DNA of 64,000 nt, taken from contig NZ_LMKM01000001.1 in the NCBI RefSeq assembly GCF_001421515.1, positions 2,314 to 66,313 of the forward strand. Direction: 5' to 3'. This stretch comes from Pedobacter sp. Leaf216 (GTDB lineage Bacteria > Bacteroidota > Bacteroidia > Sphingobacteriales > Sphingobacteriaceae). The position numbers and the translations under genes are program-made. Every line of letters starts with the position of its first letter. Position 1 is the stretch's first letter. Under the pieces are notes generated by a model. The model was given only the letters and a program-made list of their open reading frames with translations, was not told the DNA's origin and made no database searches. Shown here piece after piece: positions 54,446-64,000 of the stretch.

Positions 54446-54580
54446 GTAGTTCCCCACGCCCCATGCATGGGGGTTGCTACAAACTGTAAATCAGAAGGCC
54501 TTCTGAAATTTTTGGGAAGTGTTGAGTGTCTGTCGCGGGAGCTTGTAGCTGCTTCCCAAACCGGCTAATAACTACCGCGA
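54446..54580. repeat. REP/BIME-like pair of inverted hairpin units
   Basis: Unit 1 (54446-54482): GTAGTT ... the palindrome CCCCATGCATGGGG (54459-54472) ... GCTACAA. Unit 2, minus strand (54575-54543): GTAGTT ... CTACAA. They face each other. In between lie the perfect palindrome TCAGAAGGCCTTCTGA (54491-54506) and a 9-bp stem TTTGGGAAG/CTTCCCAAA (54511-54519, 54552-54560). TCGCGG (54533-54538) can also pair with CCGCGA (54575-54580). The GTAG start next to a hairpin is the hallmark of REPs mobilised by RAYT transposases; no such transposase is in the window. A structured RNA is the alternative. Confidence 0.5.
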
Positions 54581-54720
54581 TTTCTACTCTTTTATTAATC
54601 AGTTTTTTAAATTAGCTTTGATAATGAATCGCTGCCTGTGCTGATCAACGATACAAATATGGGGTGAGTCAAAAGATTAATTATCAGTATATTCCGATGT
54701 TTCCTTTGTTTCCGCCTAGA

Positions 54721-54764
54721 TTCCGGAAAACCGTAAATATTCCACTTATTCCGTCTTATTTTTA
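54721..54764 (+). promoter_or_regulatory. Dyad-controlled promoter of the 54782 gene
   Basis: TTCCGGAAAACCGTAA (54721-54736), 20 nt, then TATTTTTA (54757-54764, one mismatch from TAnnTTTG), 17 nt before the ATG. Same arrangement as at the other three promoters but on the plus strand. Confidence 0.6.
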
Positions 54765-54781
54765 CGCTAAATTTTAAAGAA

Positions 54782-55822
54782 ATGTTTGAGGAGTATAAAA
54801 GATCGCTATTAGATTTCTACCGTATTAAAAAAGAGAATAATCTGCTTACGACTAATTTGGAAATCCCTGGTCGCGATAAATTAAAGAAAGAATGTGTTGA
54901 AGTGTTTCTGAGAAAAAACACACAGAAGGATAAGGATTTAGTCAAATCGATCTTCGATCCAACAAACAAGTATGAAGATCAGGTAAGAAGCATTGAAAAA
55001 TTCAAGGTAGATAAGTTAAGGCCTTTGGTAAATTTTTTAACCGAAGGAACAAGTATTAGAGAGGAAAAATTTGTCAAACTTCTTGGCTGGTTGTTGGATT
55101 TCACCGCTTACGATGAATGGAGGCAACTTAGCGATGAGGATAAAAAACGCATTTTTGAGAAACTATTAAATGGGGGTAAAACTCCTCCTGTAAGTATAGG
55201 TCCACCAACGACCACAACAGATCCCCCAAAACCACCAAGGGAAGAAACCACCTATCGTCCCCGCTTCTCAACATCTCAAATAATTATATCCTGTATTATT
55301 TTACTTTTTATCACCAGCACTTCTTTTATCGCCTGGGAGCGTATGGCCGCAAGCGTTAGAACGCCCAACGCGGATGAAAAACACATGTATTGGAATGGCG
55401 ATCATTACGAACCCGTTAAAAACGGGACACATGAACCTGGGGTTACAATTATCCCTTTAGACCTTAAACTTTTGCAACAACAAAGAAAGATTACTTTACC
55501 TGATACATTGACAAAATACTCGTTGGGTAAAGTTTGGTACAAAGGCCATGGGAATGATCATGAGTTTTTTACCGATAGTGGTGCATATCCTTCGGATACA
55601 AATAGAGTACTTAAGCCACTTTCAAACATGATCTTAACCAAATACACTTCTAATTACAAGTATATGCTCACCCGTTTAGTATGGCTTTTATGTGCGGCTT
55701 TTTTGATCAGTACTGGTGGTTATTTGGTGAGTAGGATGAAGCGGAAAATAATCCTTAAAAAGGATCCGCAAGTGGCTGAGGAAAATACCGATGACTTGAT
55801 TGGAGCGGAATTAGCCCAATAA
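54782..55822 (+). CDS. Two-TM membrane protein of unknown family
   Basis: 346 residues. N-terminal 125 residues are helical and charged, probably cytosolic (MFEEYKRSLLDFYRIKKENN, VDKLRPLVNFLTEGTSIREE). A Pro/Thr-rich linker (about 135-165) leads to TM1 (about 170-188, IIISCIILLFITSTSFIAW), a periplasmic loop (MYWNGDHYEPV ... LGKVWYKGHGND), TM2 (about 300-318, LTRLVWLLCAAFLISTGGYLV) and a short cytosolic tail. No enzyme motif. Not recognised, but the shared promoter dyad puts it with the kinase-regulated group. A hairpin terminator follows. Confidence 0.7.
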   Translation: MFEEYKRSLLDFYRIKKENNLLTTNLEIPGRDKLKKECVEVFLRKNTQKDKDLVKSIFDPTNKYEDQVRSIEKFKVDKLRPLVNFLTEGTSIREEKFVKLLGWLLDFTAYDEWRQLSDEDKKRIFEKLLNGGKTPPVSIGPPTTTTDPPKPPREETTYRPRFSTSQIIISCIILLFITSTSFIAWERMAASVRTPNADEKHMYWNGDHYEPVKNGTHEPGVTIIPLDLKLLQQQRKITLPDTLTKYSLGKVWYKGHGNDHEFFTDSGAYPSDTNRVLKPLSNMILTKYTSNYKYMLTRLVWLLCAAFLISTGGYLVSRMKRKIILKKDPQVAEENTDDLIGAELAQ

Positions 55823-55856
55823 TAAGCCTACTTTATTGTTGCATAATAATTTAGTA

Positions 55857-55900
55857 ATGGTTTAACTCAAATGTTCACACTTGGGTTAAACCATGTTTTA
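55857..55900 (+). terminator. Terminator after the 54782 gene
   Basis: ATGGTTTAACTCAA (55857-55870) pairs with TTGGGTTAAACCAT (55881-55894, one mismatch) and is followed by GTTTTATTTTATT on the plus strand. It also separates the convergent lipoprotein gene. Confidence 0.8.
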
Positions 55901-55902
55901 TT

Positions 55903-56454
55903 TTATTGGGCCCAGTTTACCTGGATATTGTGTTTTTGTGCATACACTTTGCCTTTTTCCATCAGTGCATTAAAATTTTGTTCAAATTGGGCACCATATT
56001 TCTGGTCGATGCTTTTAATCATTTCATCTTTCGCCGTTTCGCTGCCCTTACTGTCGCAGAGTTTAGCAAAGGCCATGTATTCGTTTTTATAAACAGGGAT
56101 CACTCTTTCATACAATTGCTGCGAAAGACTTTTAATTTCCTTTTCTTCATCTCCCGATGCTGAAAGTTTTTTCACTTTTTCCAGTGATTGTTCAAGGTAT
56201 AATATTTTGTTGTTGAGACTGGTAACGGCTTCGTTGCCTTTCTTTTTACTGGATGGAATATCAGGATATTCTTTGGTTTCGTCGTTAATATGACGAGCGA
56301 GATCGGCACTGGCAAAATCGTTGATCATGTTGGTGTTCAGGATGGCAATGTCGAAAAAACGTTCAGGGGTTTCGGAGCAAGCCGAGAAAAAAAGCGTGAA
56401 GAGGATTAAAATCGCGAATCCAGATTTTTGGGATAGTGCTTGTAATTTGTTCAT
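55903..56454 (-). CDS. Helical lipoprotein of unknown function
   Basis: 183 residues. Signal with lipobox FTLFFSACSE. The rest is charged and helical (NNKILYLEQSLEKVKKLSASGDEEKEIKSLSQQLYERVIPVY), so a periplasmic or surface helical bundle is expected. No family is identified with confidence. Stands alone on the minus strand between two plus-strand groups. Confidence 0.65.
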   Translation of the reverse strand: MNKLQALSQKSGFAILILFTLFFSACSETPERFFDIAILNTNMINDFASADLARHINDETKEYPDIPSSKKKGNEAVTSLNNKILYLEQSLEKVKKLSASGDEEKEIKSLSQQLYERVIPVYKNEYMAFAKLCDSKGSETAKDEMIKSIDQKYGAQFEQNFNALMEKGKVYAQKHNIQVNWAQ

Positions 56455-56710
56455 AATCTAAATGGGTTTCCTTATAAAATTTAAATTTCGGTAGGAGCAA
56501 AGATTGAGCCGAGTTTTTGAGTTGTAAGCATAGAAACTGTTCTAGTGTTTGATAATAAAAAAAAATTAACACAAATCAGTATAATTCTAAATGCGATAAT
56601 TATAATCATTTGGTCTTGATCTTCAACTACATAATATGTAAATTTAGTTCTCTTATACAGCCTTCTTTCAATTACGTTCTTATCATCTTGAATTAAACCC
56701 TAAAAAAGCC

Positions 56711-57073
56711 ATGAACCAATCAGAATTAATTGAAAAAAAAAGGCGTTTTATCAAACGCACTTATTTCGGAGTGTCAGACAATCCGCTTGATGATGTAAAT
56801 CCATTTGACGCCTGGGATGAATTTTTAGCGGCAAAGGTTAAAGACATGAATTGGGGAATAAATCCTGACGCTATAAAAAGATCAAAAATCAGGTTTGCCT
56901 ATAATTTTAATAAAATTTTAGATCATTACAGTGTTTTACTTGGCCTTGATGATATCCTGGTAGACCTAGATAATGATGCGCAAACCAACGAATCGATGAT
57001 CAATACCTGGGCGGATAAAGCCATTTTTCCGGGCGATAAAACTGAAACAGAAAACAAAGTGGAAGAGAAATGA
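56711..57073 (+). CDS. Small cytosolic protein in operon with a barrel-like protein
   Basis: 120 residues, charged and without signal or TM (MNQSELIEKKRRFIKRTYFG, then NPFDAWDEFLAAKVKDMNWGI). No known family. Its stop overlaps the next gene by 4 nt (ATGA), so the two are coupled. No clear promoter of the standard pattern was found upstream. Confidence 0.6.
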   Translation: MNQSELIEKKRRFIKRTYFGVSDNPLDDVNPFDAWDEFLAAKVKDMNWGINPDAIKRSKIRFAYNFNKILDHYSVLLGLDDILVDLDNDAQTNESMINTWADKAIFPGDKTETENKVEEK

Positions 57074-58095
57074 AAAAGGCCTTACTAATGATCGCCTGCC
57101 TTGGCTTTGGAAGTTTGGCAGTTGCACAGGTAAATAAAAATGCCGATACCACAGCAAAAAAAAGCATTGTGGAAAAATCAAGTTCGTTTAAAATTTTTGA
57201 TAAATATGGATTAAAGGTTGATCTGAAATTTATTGATCCTGAAAAAGGCTCGTTTGGGATTGATTATCAATTTCAACTAGATCGGAATCTGCTCGGACAT
57301 GATCCGGCTAAAATCAATAAATTAAATCTATCACTAGGCAGCAGGGGGTTTGTAACCGTAGCTGAAGATAAAAATAAAAACAGCAGCTTAATCTCCGAAA
57401 TTAAATTGGAAGGGCAACCCCTTTTTCACGTAAAAGGGAAAGAACTCGGCCCGCGGACGCCTATTGATCTCTCAGCGGAAGATGATCCCGAATTGCCTCC
57501 GGGCAAAGATCCACTTGTTGATGAAGCGAGAAATTTAGCAGCTCAGGTGGCTTCGCCTTTATGGCTTTCGTTTAATTTGCATGCCAAACACGAAACCACA
57601 CAGGATTTCAGAAACTCCGACTTTGCATTTGGTCCGCAGCTTTCTGTTTCTACTTCCTACCTCAGCGCATTTCTCGATTTTCCTTTTGGTTTACTTCGGG
57701 CAGCTAAAAACAACAATCCAAGGCAGTTGGATTTATCAGTAGGCTATGATTATGTAACCGGAGCAAACAAAACCAGCCTTGCGCCTTTACTTGATGATGC
57801 TAAATTTATGAACAGGTTGAACCTCAAAGCAGAATGGGAAACAGGAATATTTTCAGGAAACGAACGCATTGCCTTTTTATTTGACTCATATTATGACCTT
57901 GACCGTAATTTATTGCTGAAAAATGCAGGTAAAGACTGGAATTATTTTTATATGATCAGGATTGAAAAACTTTTAAAAATTAACTTAGGGCCGGGCACCA
58001 AAACCAAGGTGGCTGTGAAATATACAGCAGGTGAGCTTCCGCCAAATTTCGATAAAGGTTTTGTACTTGGCGGGGGTTTCTCAATTGATTTTTAG
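57070..58095 (+). CDS. Secreted barrel-like protein
   Basis: 341 residues. Signal peptide MKKALLMIACLGFGSLAVAQ. Mature sequence with beta-strand pattern (LKVDLKFIDPEKGSFGIDYQFQ, LDLSVGYDYVTGANK, KTKVAVKYTAGELPPNF) and C-terminal FVLGGGFSIDF, as for an outer-membrane barrel. A Pro-rich acidic segment (DDPELPPGKDPLVDE) occurs near 140. Function unknown. Coupled to the small gene upstream. Confidence 0.6.
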   Translation: MKKALLMIACLGFGSLAVAQVNKNADTTAKKSIVEKSSSFKIFDKYGLKVDLKFIDPEKGSFGIDYQFQLDRNLLGHDPAKINKLNLSLGSRGFVTVAEDKNKNSSLISEIKLEGQPLFHVKGKELGPRTPIDLSAEDDPELPPGKDPLVDEARNLAAQVASPLWLSFNLHAKHETTQDFRNSDFAFGPQLSVSTSYLSAFLDFPFGLLRAAKNNNPRQLDLSVGYDYVTGANKTSLAPLLDDAKFMNRLNLKAEWETGIFSGNERIAFLFDSYYDLDRNLLLKNAGKDWNYFYMIRIEKLLKINLGPGTKTKVAVKYTAGELPPNFDKGFVLGGGFSIDF

Positions 58096-58109
58096 TAAGC
58101 ATATTTCTG

Positions 58110-58141
58110 GCGATTGTATCTTAAATTAACGATACAGTCGC
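58110..58141. terminator. Hairpin between convergent genes
   Basis: GCGATTGTATC (58110-58120) pairs with GATACAGTCGC (58131-58141, one G-T). It lies between the convergent barrel-like gene and the thiamine operon and could stop both. U-tracts are weak. Confidence 0.5.
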
Positions 58142-58155
58142 TTTAAACTCAAAAA

Positions 58156-59193
58156 TCAGATTCCATTTTTAAGGCTGTAGACCTCACCTGTGTAATTTTT
58201 CTTCAATATTTGTGCAGCCATTTTACTCCTTTGTCCGGTTTGGCAATAGCAGACAATTGTTTTACTTTTTGGAATGGTTTCAATTGAGTTTTCAAGATCG
58301 TATAATGGAATGTTGATCCCGCCGATATTGTAATCTTCATGTTCGAAATCCTCGCGCACATCAATCAGTACAACTTCTTTTGAATTTGTTTCGAGCCAAT
58401 TGTTCAACGTTATTTTGTCGATTTCTTTTATCGAATCGCCCTTTTTTAAAACATTTATTCCACTGGTTTCTGCTTGCTTTTCTGATGCGATGTTAAATAC
58501 CATAACAGAATTATTCAGCGCATTAATAGTCATCAGCTTTCCAGATAGGGTTTCTCCGATACCGGTGATTAACTTTAATGCTTCGTTGGCCATGTATAAA
58601 CCAACAATACCAGGCAGCAGGCCAATTACACCACCCTCCACACAGTTGATATTTTCGGTTGGTGGAGCAGGATAAAGATTTCTATAATTAACACTACCAA
58701 AGTGGTTAAATACAGCAATTTGCCCTTCAAACTGTAATATCGACCCAAATATGAGTGTTTTATCCAAGCTTAGGCAGGTATCATTTACCAGGTAACGGGT
58801 GCTAAAATTATCAGAGCAATCAATCACCAACTCATAATCCCTGCAAATATTTATGGCACATTCATCGGTAAAACGTTCAGCATAAGCCTTAAGCTTAACA
58901 TGCGGATTAAGTAGTGTAAGTTTTTTAACCGCCACCTTTGCCTTTGGCTGGCCAATATCGGTATGGTTATATAAAATCTGTCGGTGCAGATTACTCAATT
59001 CCACCATATCATCATCCACAATGCCAATTTCGCCAAATCCAGCCGCAGCCAGGTATTGCAAAACCGGGCAGCCCAATCCGCCGGCACCAATTACCAGCAC
59101 GCTTGCCGCTTTAAGCTTTTCCTGCCCGGCCAAACCCAATTCTGGTAAGATCATTTGCCGGCTGTAACGGCTTAATTCTTCCTTTATCAGCAT
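58156..59193 (-). CDS. thiF: ThiF/MoeB-type adenylyltransferase with rhodanese domain
   Basis: 345 residues. The E1-like domain (1-240) has LVIGAGGLGCPVLQYLAAAGFG, IVDDDMVELSNLHRQILY and the adenylation region FTDECAIN / VIDCSDNFSTRYLVNDTCL. The C-terminal rhodanese (about 265-345) has VVLIDVREDFEHEDYNIGGI and the active Cys in IVCYCQTGQRSK. It would activate ThiS by adenylation and perhaps supply sulfur. No CxxC zinc pairs are seen, unlike E. coli ThiF. Last gene of the thiamine operon; it overlaps thiH by 7 nt. A role for MoaD is also possible. Confidence 0.88.
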   Translation of the reverse strand: MLIKEELSRYSRQMILPELGLAGQEKLKAASVLVIGAGGLGCPVLQYLAAAGFGEIGIVDDDMVELSNLHRQILYNHTDIGQPKAKVAVKKLTLLNPHVKLKAYAERFTDECAINICRDYELVIDCSDNFSTRYLVNDTCLSLDKTLIFGSILQFEGQIAVFNHFGSVNYRNLYPAPPTENINCVEGGVIGLLPGIVGLYMANEALKLITGIGETLSGKLMTINALNNSVMVFNIASEKQAETSGINVLKKGDSIKEIDKITLNNWLETNSKEVVLIDVREDFEHEDYNIGGINIPLYDLENSIETIPKSKTIVCYCQTGQRSKMAAQILKKNYTGEVYSLKNGI

Positions 59194-60314
59194 TTTTTAT
59201 TAATTAAACTCATATCCCAATCTTTCCAGATCGGTTCATAACCTTGCTTTCTGATCATGGCTGCAATTTCCTGCGCGGAGCGTTCATCAGATATTTCGAA
59301 CTGCTCTAATGATTGCGGCTCTACTTCATATCCTCCTGGATTGGTTTTAGAGCCTGCACTAATAGCGGTAATGCCCAGCTTAATTACCTGGTTTCTGAAA
59401 GCCATTGTTTCCCGGGTGGATATTGAGAGTTCTACTTCGCTATTGAATAAGCGGTAAGCGCAAATCAACTGTACCAATTCCTTATCGTTCATTACCACCT
59501 TAGGCTCTAAACCACCGCTAAAAGGCCGCAGCCGGGGGAATGAGATGCTAAATTTACTTTGCCAATACTGTTTTTCGAGATAGGATAGGTGTAGGGCCGT
59601 AAAAAAAGAATCAGTCCTCCAGTCTTCCAGTCCGATGAGTACACCCAGCCCCATTTTATGGATTCCAGCCTGCCCCAATCGATCAGGTGTTTCCAAACGG
59701 TATAAGAAATTGGATTTTTTTCCTTTGGGGTGGTGTTTGCGGTAATCGTCCTGGTGGTAAGTTTCCTGGTAAACCAGAACGGTATTCAGGCCGTGGTGAA
59801 TCAGCGTTTCGTAATCTTCTACATCAAGCGGTTGTACCTCCATAGAGATATGGGCAAAATGAGGACTGATCAGATCCAAAACTTTTTTAAAATAATCGGT
59901 ATGCACACTTTGGTTGGCTTCGCCTGTAACCAGCAAAACATGCTCGTAACCCATGCCCTTAATTACGGCTACTTCCTGCATAATTTCCATAGGGTTCAGG
60001 GTTCTTCGCCTCACTTTATTATCGTAGCTAAACCCACAATAAGTACAAATGTTATTGCACTCATTGGAAAGATAAAGCGGAATGTACATTTGGATTACCC
60101 TCCCAAAGCGATCCAAGGTTAGCCTTTGACTAATCTGTGCCATATCCTCTAAATAAGGCATTGCAGCAGGCGAGATCAAGGCTTTAAAATCATCCAGACT
60201 GCGTTGCGAATTGCTCAATGCCCTTTCTACATCGGCTGCAGTTTTATCATATATACTGGCCTTGGTATCGTCCCAATTATAGGATTCGAATATGTTGTTA
60301 AAGCTATTCATCAA
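59187..60314 (-). CDS. thiH: 2-iminoacetate synthase
   Basis: ThiH is the radical-SAM enzyme that cleaves tyrosine to dehydroglycine for thiazole synthesis. 375 residues. SAM-cluster motif [11 protein letters not shown] (CxxxCxxC, near 85), [16 protein letters not shown], and [16 protein letters not shown]. Its start overlaps thiG by 11 nt. Consistent with an aerobic-to-facultative or anaerobic ThiH route rather than ThiO. Confidence 0.95.
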   Translation of the reverse strand: MMNSFNNIFESYNWDDTKASIYDKTAADVERALSNSQRSLDDFKALISPAAMPYLEDMAQISQRLTLDRFGRVIQMYIPLYLSNECNNICTYCGFSYDNKVRRRTLNPMEIMQEVAVIKGMGYEHVLLVTGEANQSVHTDYFKKVLDLISPHFAHISMEVQPLDVEDYETLIHHGLNTVLVYQETYHQDDYRKHHPKGKKSNFLYRLETPDRLGQAGIHKMGLGVLIGLEDWRTDSFFTALHLSYLEKQYWQSKFSISFPRLRPFSGGLEPKVVMNDKELVQLICAYRLFNSEVELSISTRETMAFRNQVIKLGITAISAGSKTNPGGYEVEPQSLEQFEISDERSAQEIAAMIRKQGYEPIWKDWDMSLINKKC

Positions 60315-61068
60315 GAAATGCGGTTAGTGGACTGCTTGCTGCTGCATATTGTTGCTGGCCTCCCAGTTTAGCTTCAAAGGCCATTCTACCTGCTTCTACA
60401 GCCAGTTTAAATGCGGTAGCCATAGCAGTTGGGTTTTTAGCGATGGCAATTGCGGTATTTACCAACACTGCATCGGCGCCAATCTCCATGGCTTTTGCGG
60501 CATCAGATGGTGCGCCTATACCAGCATCAATAATAACAGGTACCCTGCTCTGGCTAATAATAATCTCTAAAAAATCAATGGTTCTTAAACCTTTATTGCT
60601 ACCAATGGGCGATCCGAGCGGCATTACAGCAGCGGTACCTACATCTTCTAAACGCTTACACAAAACAGGGTCGGCATGAATGTATGGAAGTACCACGAAA
60701 CCCAGTTTAACCAGTTCTTCAGTCGCTTTCAGCGTTTCAATCGGGTCGGGCATCAGGTATTTCGGATCGGGATGAATTTCGAGCTTAATCCAGTTGGTTT
60801 CCAAGGCCTCGCGCGCGAGTTGAGCTGCAAAAACAGCTTCTTTCGCATTGCGCACACCAGAGGTATTGGGCAATAAATTGATATGCGGATGTTTAAGGTG
60901 ATGGAGGATATCATCATCTTTACCTTTTAAATCTACACGTTTAAGCGCAACGGTAACCAGTTCGGAAGCCGAAGCGATTAATGCACTTTCCATCACCCTT
61001 GCCGAACTGAATTTTCCGGTTCCGGTAAAAAGTCTGGAGCTAAATGTTTGATCTGCTATTGTTAACAT
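60304..61068 (-). CDS. thiG: Thiazole synthase
   Basis: ThiG joins DXP, dehydroglycine and ThiS-thiocarboxylate to form the thiazole phosphate. 254 residues, a TIM barrel. [12 protein letters not shown] near the start, the Lys of [26 protein letters not shown] and [30 protein letters not shown]. It uses DXP made by Dxs, encoded at the other end of the window. Confidence 0.96.
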   Translation of the reverse strand: MLTIADQTFSSRLFTGTGKFSSARVMESALIASASELVTVALKRVDLKGKDDDILHHLKHPHINLLPNTSGVRNAKEAVFAAQLAREALETNWIKLEIHPDPKYLMPDPIETLKATEELVKLGFVVLPYIHADPVLCKRLEDVGTAAVMPLGSPIGSNKGLRTIDFLEIIISQSRVPVIIDAGIGAPSDAAKAMEIGADAVLVNTAIAIAKNPTAMATAFKLAVEAGRMAFEAKLGGQQQYAAASSPLTAFLDE

Positions 61069-61078
61069 ATCTGTAATT

Positions 61079-61720
61079 TTAATGCGAATGGATGTTAAAT
61101 TTGCTGTTGATTTCCTCTAGCACAACCGAGGTTTGAATCTGGTTGGTAAGTGCAGCCGATATAGCAATTCCGTAAATTCCGGTTTCTAGAATTGCCGGAA
61201 TATCTGCCGCTTCAATTCCTCCAATGGCCACAATTGGCGTTTTTATGTTAGCTTGACGAACTTTTTCCATCAATTTCCGGTAACCGGCCAAACCTACAAT
61301 CGGACTCAGATTTTCTTTAGTACGGGTAAAACGGAATGGACCCAAACCAATATAATCTGCCCCTTCGGCTACCCTTTGCTGTATATGCTCGAATGTGTTG
61401 GCCGTACCACCGATAACCTGTTCCGGATTGATAATCTTCCGCGCTTCCAGAATGGGCATATCCTGCAAACCAAGGTGCACACCATAACTACCCACCGCCT
61501 TGGCCAGGTGAGGATAATCATTTATAATAAGTTTGGCTCCATAACTTTCGCATAATGCCTGCGCGGCTTTGGCAAAAGGGAGAATCTCAGTTTCCGAACT
61601 GTTTTTAATGCGGAGCTGAATCCATTTGCCGCCAGCCTTAAGCACCTGCTCAATGGCATCTATATGGGTTCCAGTTTGAGGGGCTTGTGAGATATATTGT
61701 AATGGCTGAATCATGTTCAC
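61079..61720 (-). CDS. thiE: Thiamine-phosphate synthase
   Basis: ThiE couples HMP-PP and thiazole phosphate to thiamine phosphate. 213 residues. [67 protein letters not shown] and [28 protein letters not shown] are typical. It is the better of two ThiE-like neighbours. 5-11 nt separate it from its neighbours. Confidence 0.92.
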   Translation of the reverse strand: MNMIQPLQYISQAPQTGTHIDAIEQVLKAGGKWIQLRIKNSSETEILPFAKAAQALCESYGAKLIINDYPHLAKAVGSYGVHLGLQDMPILEARKIINPEQVIGGTANTFEHIQQRVAEGADYIGLGPFRFTRTKENLSPIVGLAGYRKLMEKVRQANIKTPIVAIGGIEAADIPAILETGIYGIAISAALTNQIQTSVVLEEINSKFNIHSH

Positions 61721-61724
61721 GTTT

Positions 61725-62327
61725 TTAAAGATTTTGAGTGTAGCTTTGACATTCGAGCTGTGCTTTTTTGAAAGTATTTAACGCCTCCGAAAGGTTATTC
61801 CAAATGGAACCAAGTAGGGCAACCCCATCAAAATTCATTTCCTTTACCACACCGATTTCCTTTATGCCAATGCCTCCAAGGGCAATGATTTTAGGTTGAC
61901 CGGTCTTCTTTTCCAATTGAAAACCTGATGGGATAACACTTTGATAACCCGGCTTGGAAATGCTGTTGAATACTGGTCCGAAAAAGCTGTATTTATATTG
62001 CTGGATGGCACCGATAGCTGATAACTGATGGATAGAGGTACTGAATATAAAGTTCTGAGGCAATTCCTGCTCACCTCTGTTTTTTCTGAAACTTTCGGTA
62101 TGGTGAATTCTGTTAATGTTGTAATCTTTGGCCAGTGTATGGTAATGGTGTAAGGCAATCTGCGGATGGTATTCGGGTAAAATCCCCTCAATAATATCCC
62201 GATAGGCAGCTTCATCAGCATTTTCTTTCCGCAAGTGAAAAACCGCTAAACCTGCTTCAAAAAGTTGGTTTATCAGAAGGCTTTCTTGCTTAAAAATTGT
62301 TGGTTTAGCAATTACAATCAGTTCCAT
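61725..62327 (-). CDS. ThiE/TenI-like paralogue
   Basis: 200 residues. VIAKPTIFKQESLLINQLFEAG, then LAVFHLRKENADEAAY and FGPVFNSISKPGYQS...KIIALGGIGIKEIGVVKEMNFDGVALLGSIWNN show the ThiE/TenI TIM-barrel fold. The usual IINDYxxLA segment is replaced (IALHHYHTLAKDYNINRIHHT), so it is more like TenI, a thiazole tautomerase, than a full synthase. It sits between thiC and thiE. Enzymatic role not certain. Confidence 0.75.
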   Translation of the reverse strand: MELIVIAKPTIFKQESLLINQLFEAGLAVFHLRKENADEAAYRDIIEGILPEYHPQIALHHYHTLAKDYNINRIHHTESFRKNRGEQELPQNFIFSTSIHQLSAIGAIQQYKYSFFGPVFNSISKPGYQSVIPSGFQLEKKTGQPKIIALGGIGIKEIGVVKEMNFDGVALLGSIWNNLSEALNTFKKAQLECQSYTQNL

Positions 62328-62333
62328 AATGGC

Positions 62334-64000
<1,667 letters not shown>

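Larger units (their letters stand above)
54416..54781. other. Intergenic region with REP-like element and dyad promoter
   Basis: 366 nt between divergent genes. It contains the REP/BIME-like structure (54446-54580), an AT-rich stretch to about 54700, and the promoter of the 54782 gene. No tRNA or other RNA gene is recognised. Confidence 0.5.

Noticed and set aside
61862-62221. 119-codon frame inside the ThiE/TenI-like gene
   Set aside because: Same strand, different frame, no motif; a shadow of the real gene.

Overview
The window looks like chromosome from a Bacteroidota bacterium, most likely family Sphingobacteriaceae (Pedobacter-like). Several promoters fit the Bacteroidota pattern TTTG / 19-21 nt / TAnnTTTG. 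Leaders are short or absent. Family content also fits: DUF3109, DUF2480, DUF6427-like and DUF6232-like proteins, a Wzi/RemB-like barrel, a short ManC, and ThiF fused to rhodanese. These assignments come from reading the sequence; no search was run.

Layout. 1-694: three tandem leftward promoters, each with a short leader hairpin, driving something outside the window (a stable RNA or ribosomal operon is the guess). 695-6529: a beta-helix lipoprotein, glyA, scpA and dxs. 6961-33074: a leftward surface-polysaccharide cluster of about 26 kb. Read in its own direction it has rmlBCDA (dTDP-rhamnose), a UDP-HexNAc dehydrogenase, a PHP tyrosine phosphatase, Wza and Wzc, gmd and fcl (GDP-fucose), a UGM-like flavoprotein, Wzx, glycosyltransferases and Wzy in a very AT-rich core, a sugar epimerase, manC, the initiating phosphoglycosyltransferase and an outer-membrane barrel. 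This is a complete Wzx/Wzy capsule or exopolysaccharide pathway.

33269-35530: a small mobilisation remnant (relaxase plus accessory protein), an oriT-like inverted repeat and a pair of long direct repeats, without an integrase. 35531-45451: leftward housekeeping genes (DUF3109, DUF3108, DUF2480, PpiD-like foldase, LptC, a barrel, coaX, a membrane protein, a glycosyltransferase, an LpxH-like phosphoesterase), then a 31-residue membrane protein missed by normal size cut-offs, a nuclease lipoprotein and a small Cys-rich protein.

46633-55822 is the most interesting part. A lipoprotein TPR histidine kinase and a NarL-type response regulator are surrounded by four promoters that share a dyad close to TTACGG-nAAA-CCGTAA. 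The dyad lies 20-21 nt upstream of a -7 box in every case. The four promoters precede a four-gene operon (DUF6232-like, DUF6804-like, coiled-coil membrane protein, VWA-like secreted protein), a small secreted protein, a stand-alone HsdR_N-type nuclease-like protein, and a two-TM membrane protein. This looks like one undescribed envelope-associated regulon. A REP/BIME-like structured element sits at 54446-54580.

55903-58095: a lipoprotein and a two-gene operon for a secreted barrel-like protein. 58156-64000: leftward thiamine operon thiC (cut by the window edge), two ThiE/TenI paralogues, thiG, thiH, and thiF-rhodanese.
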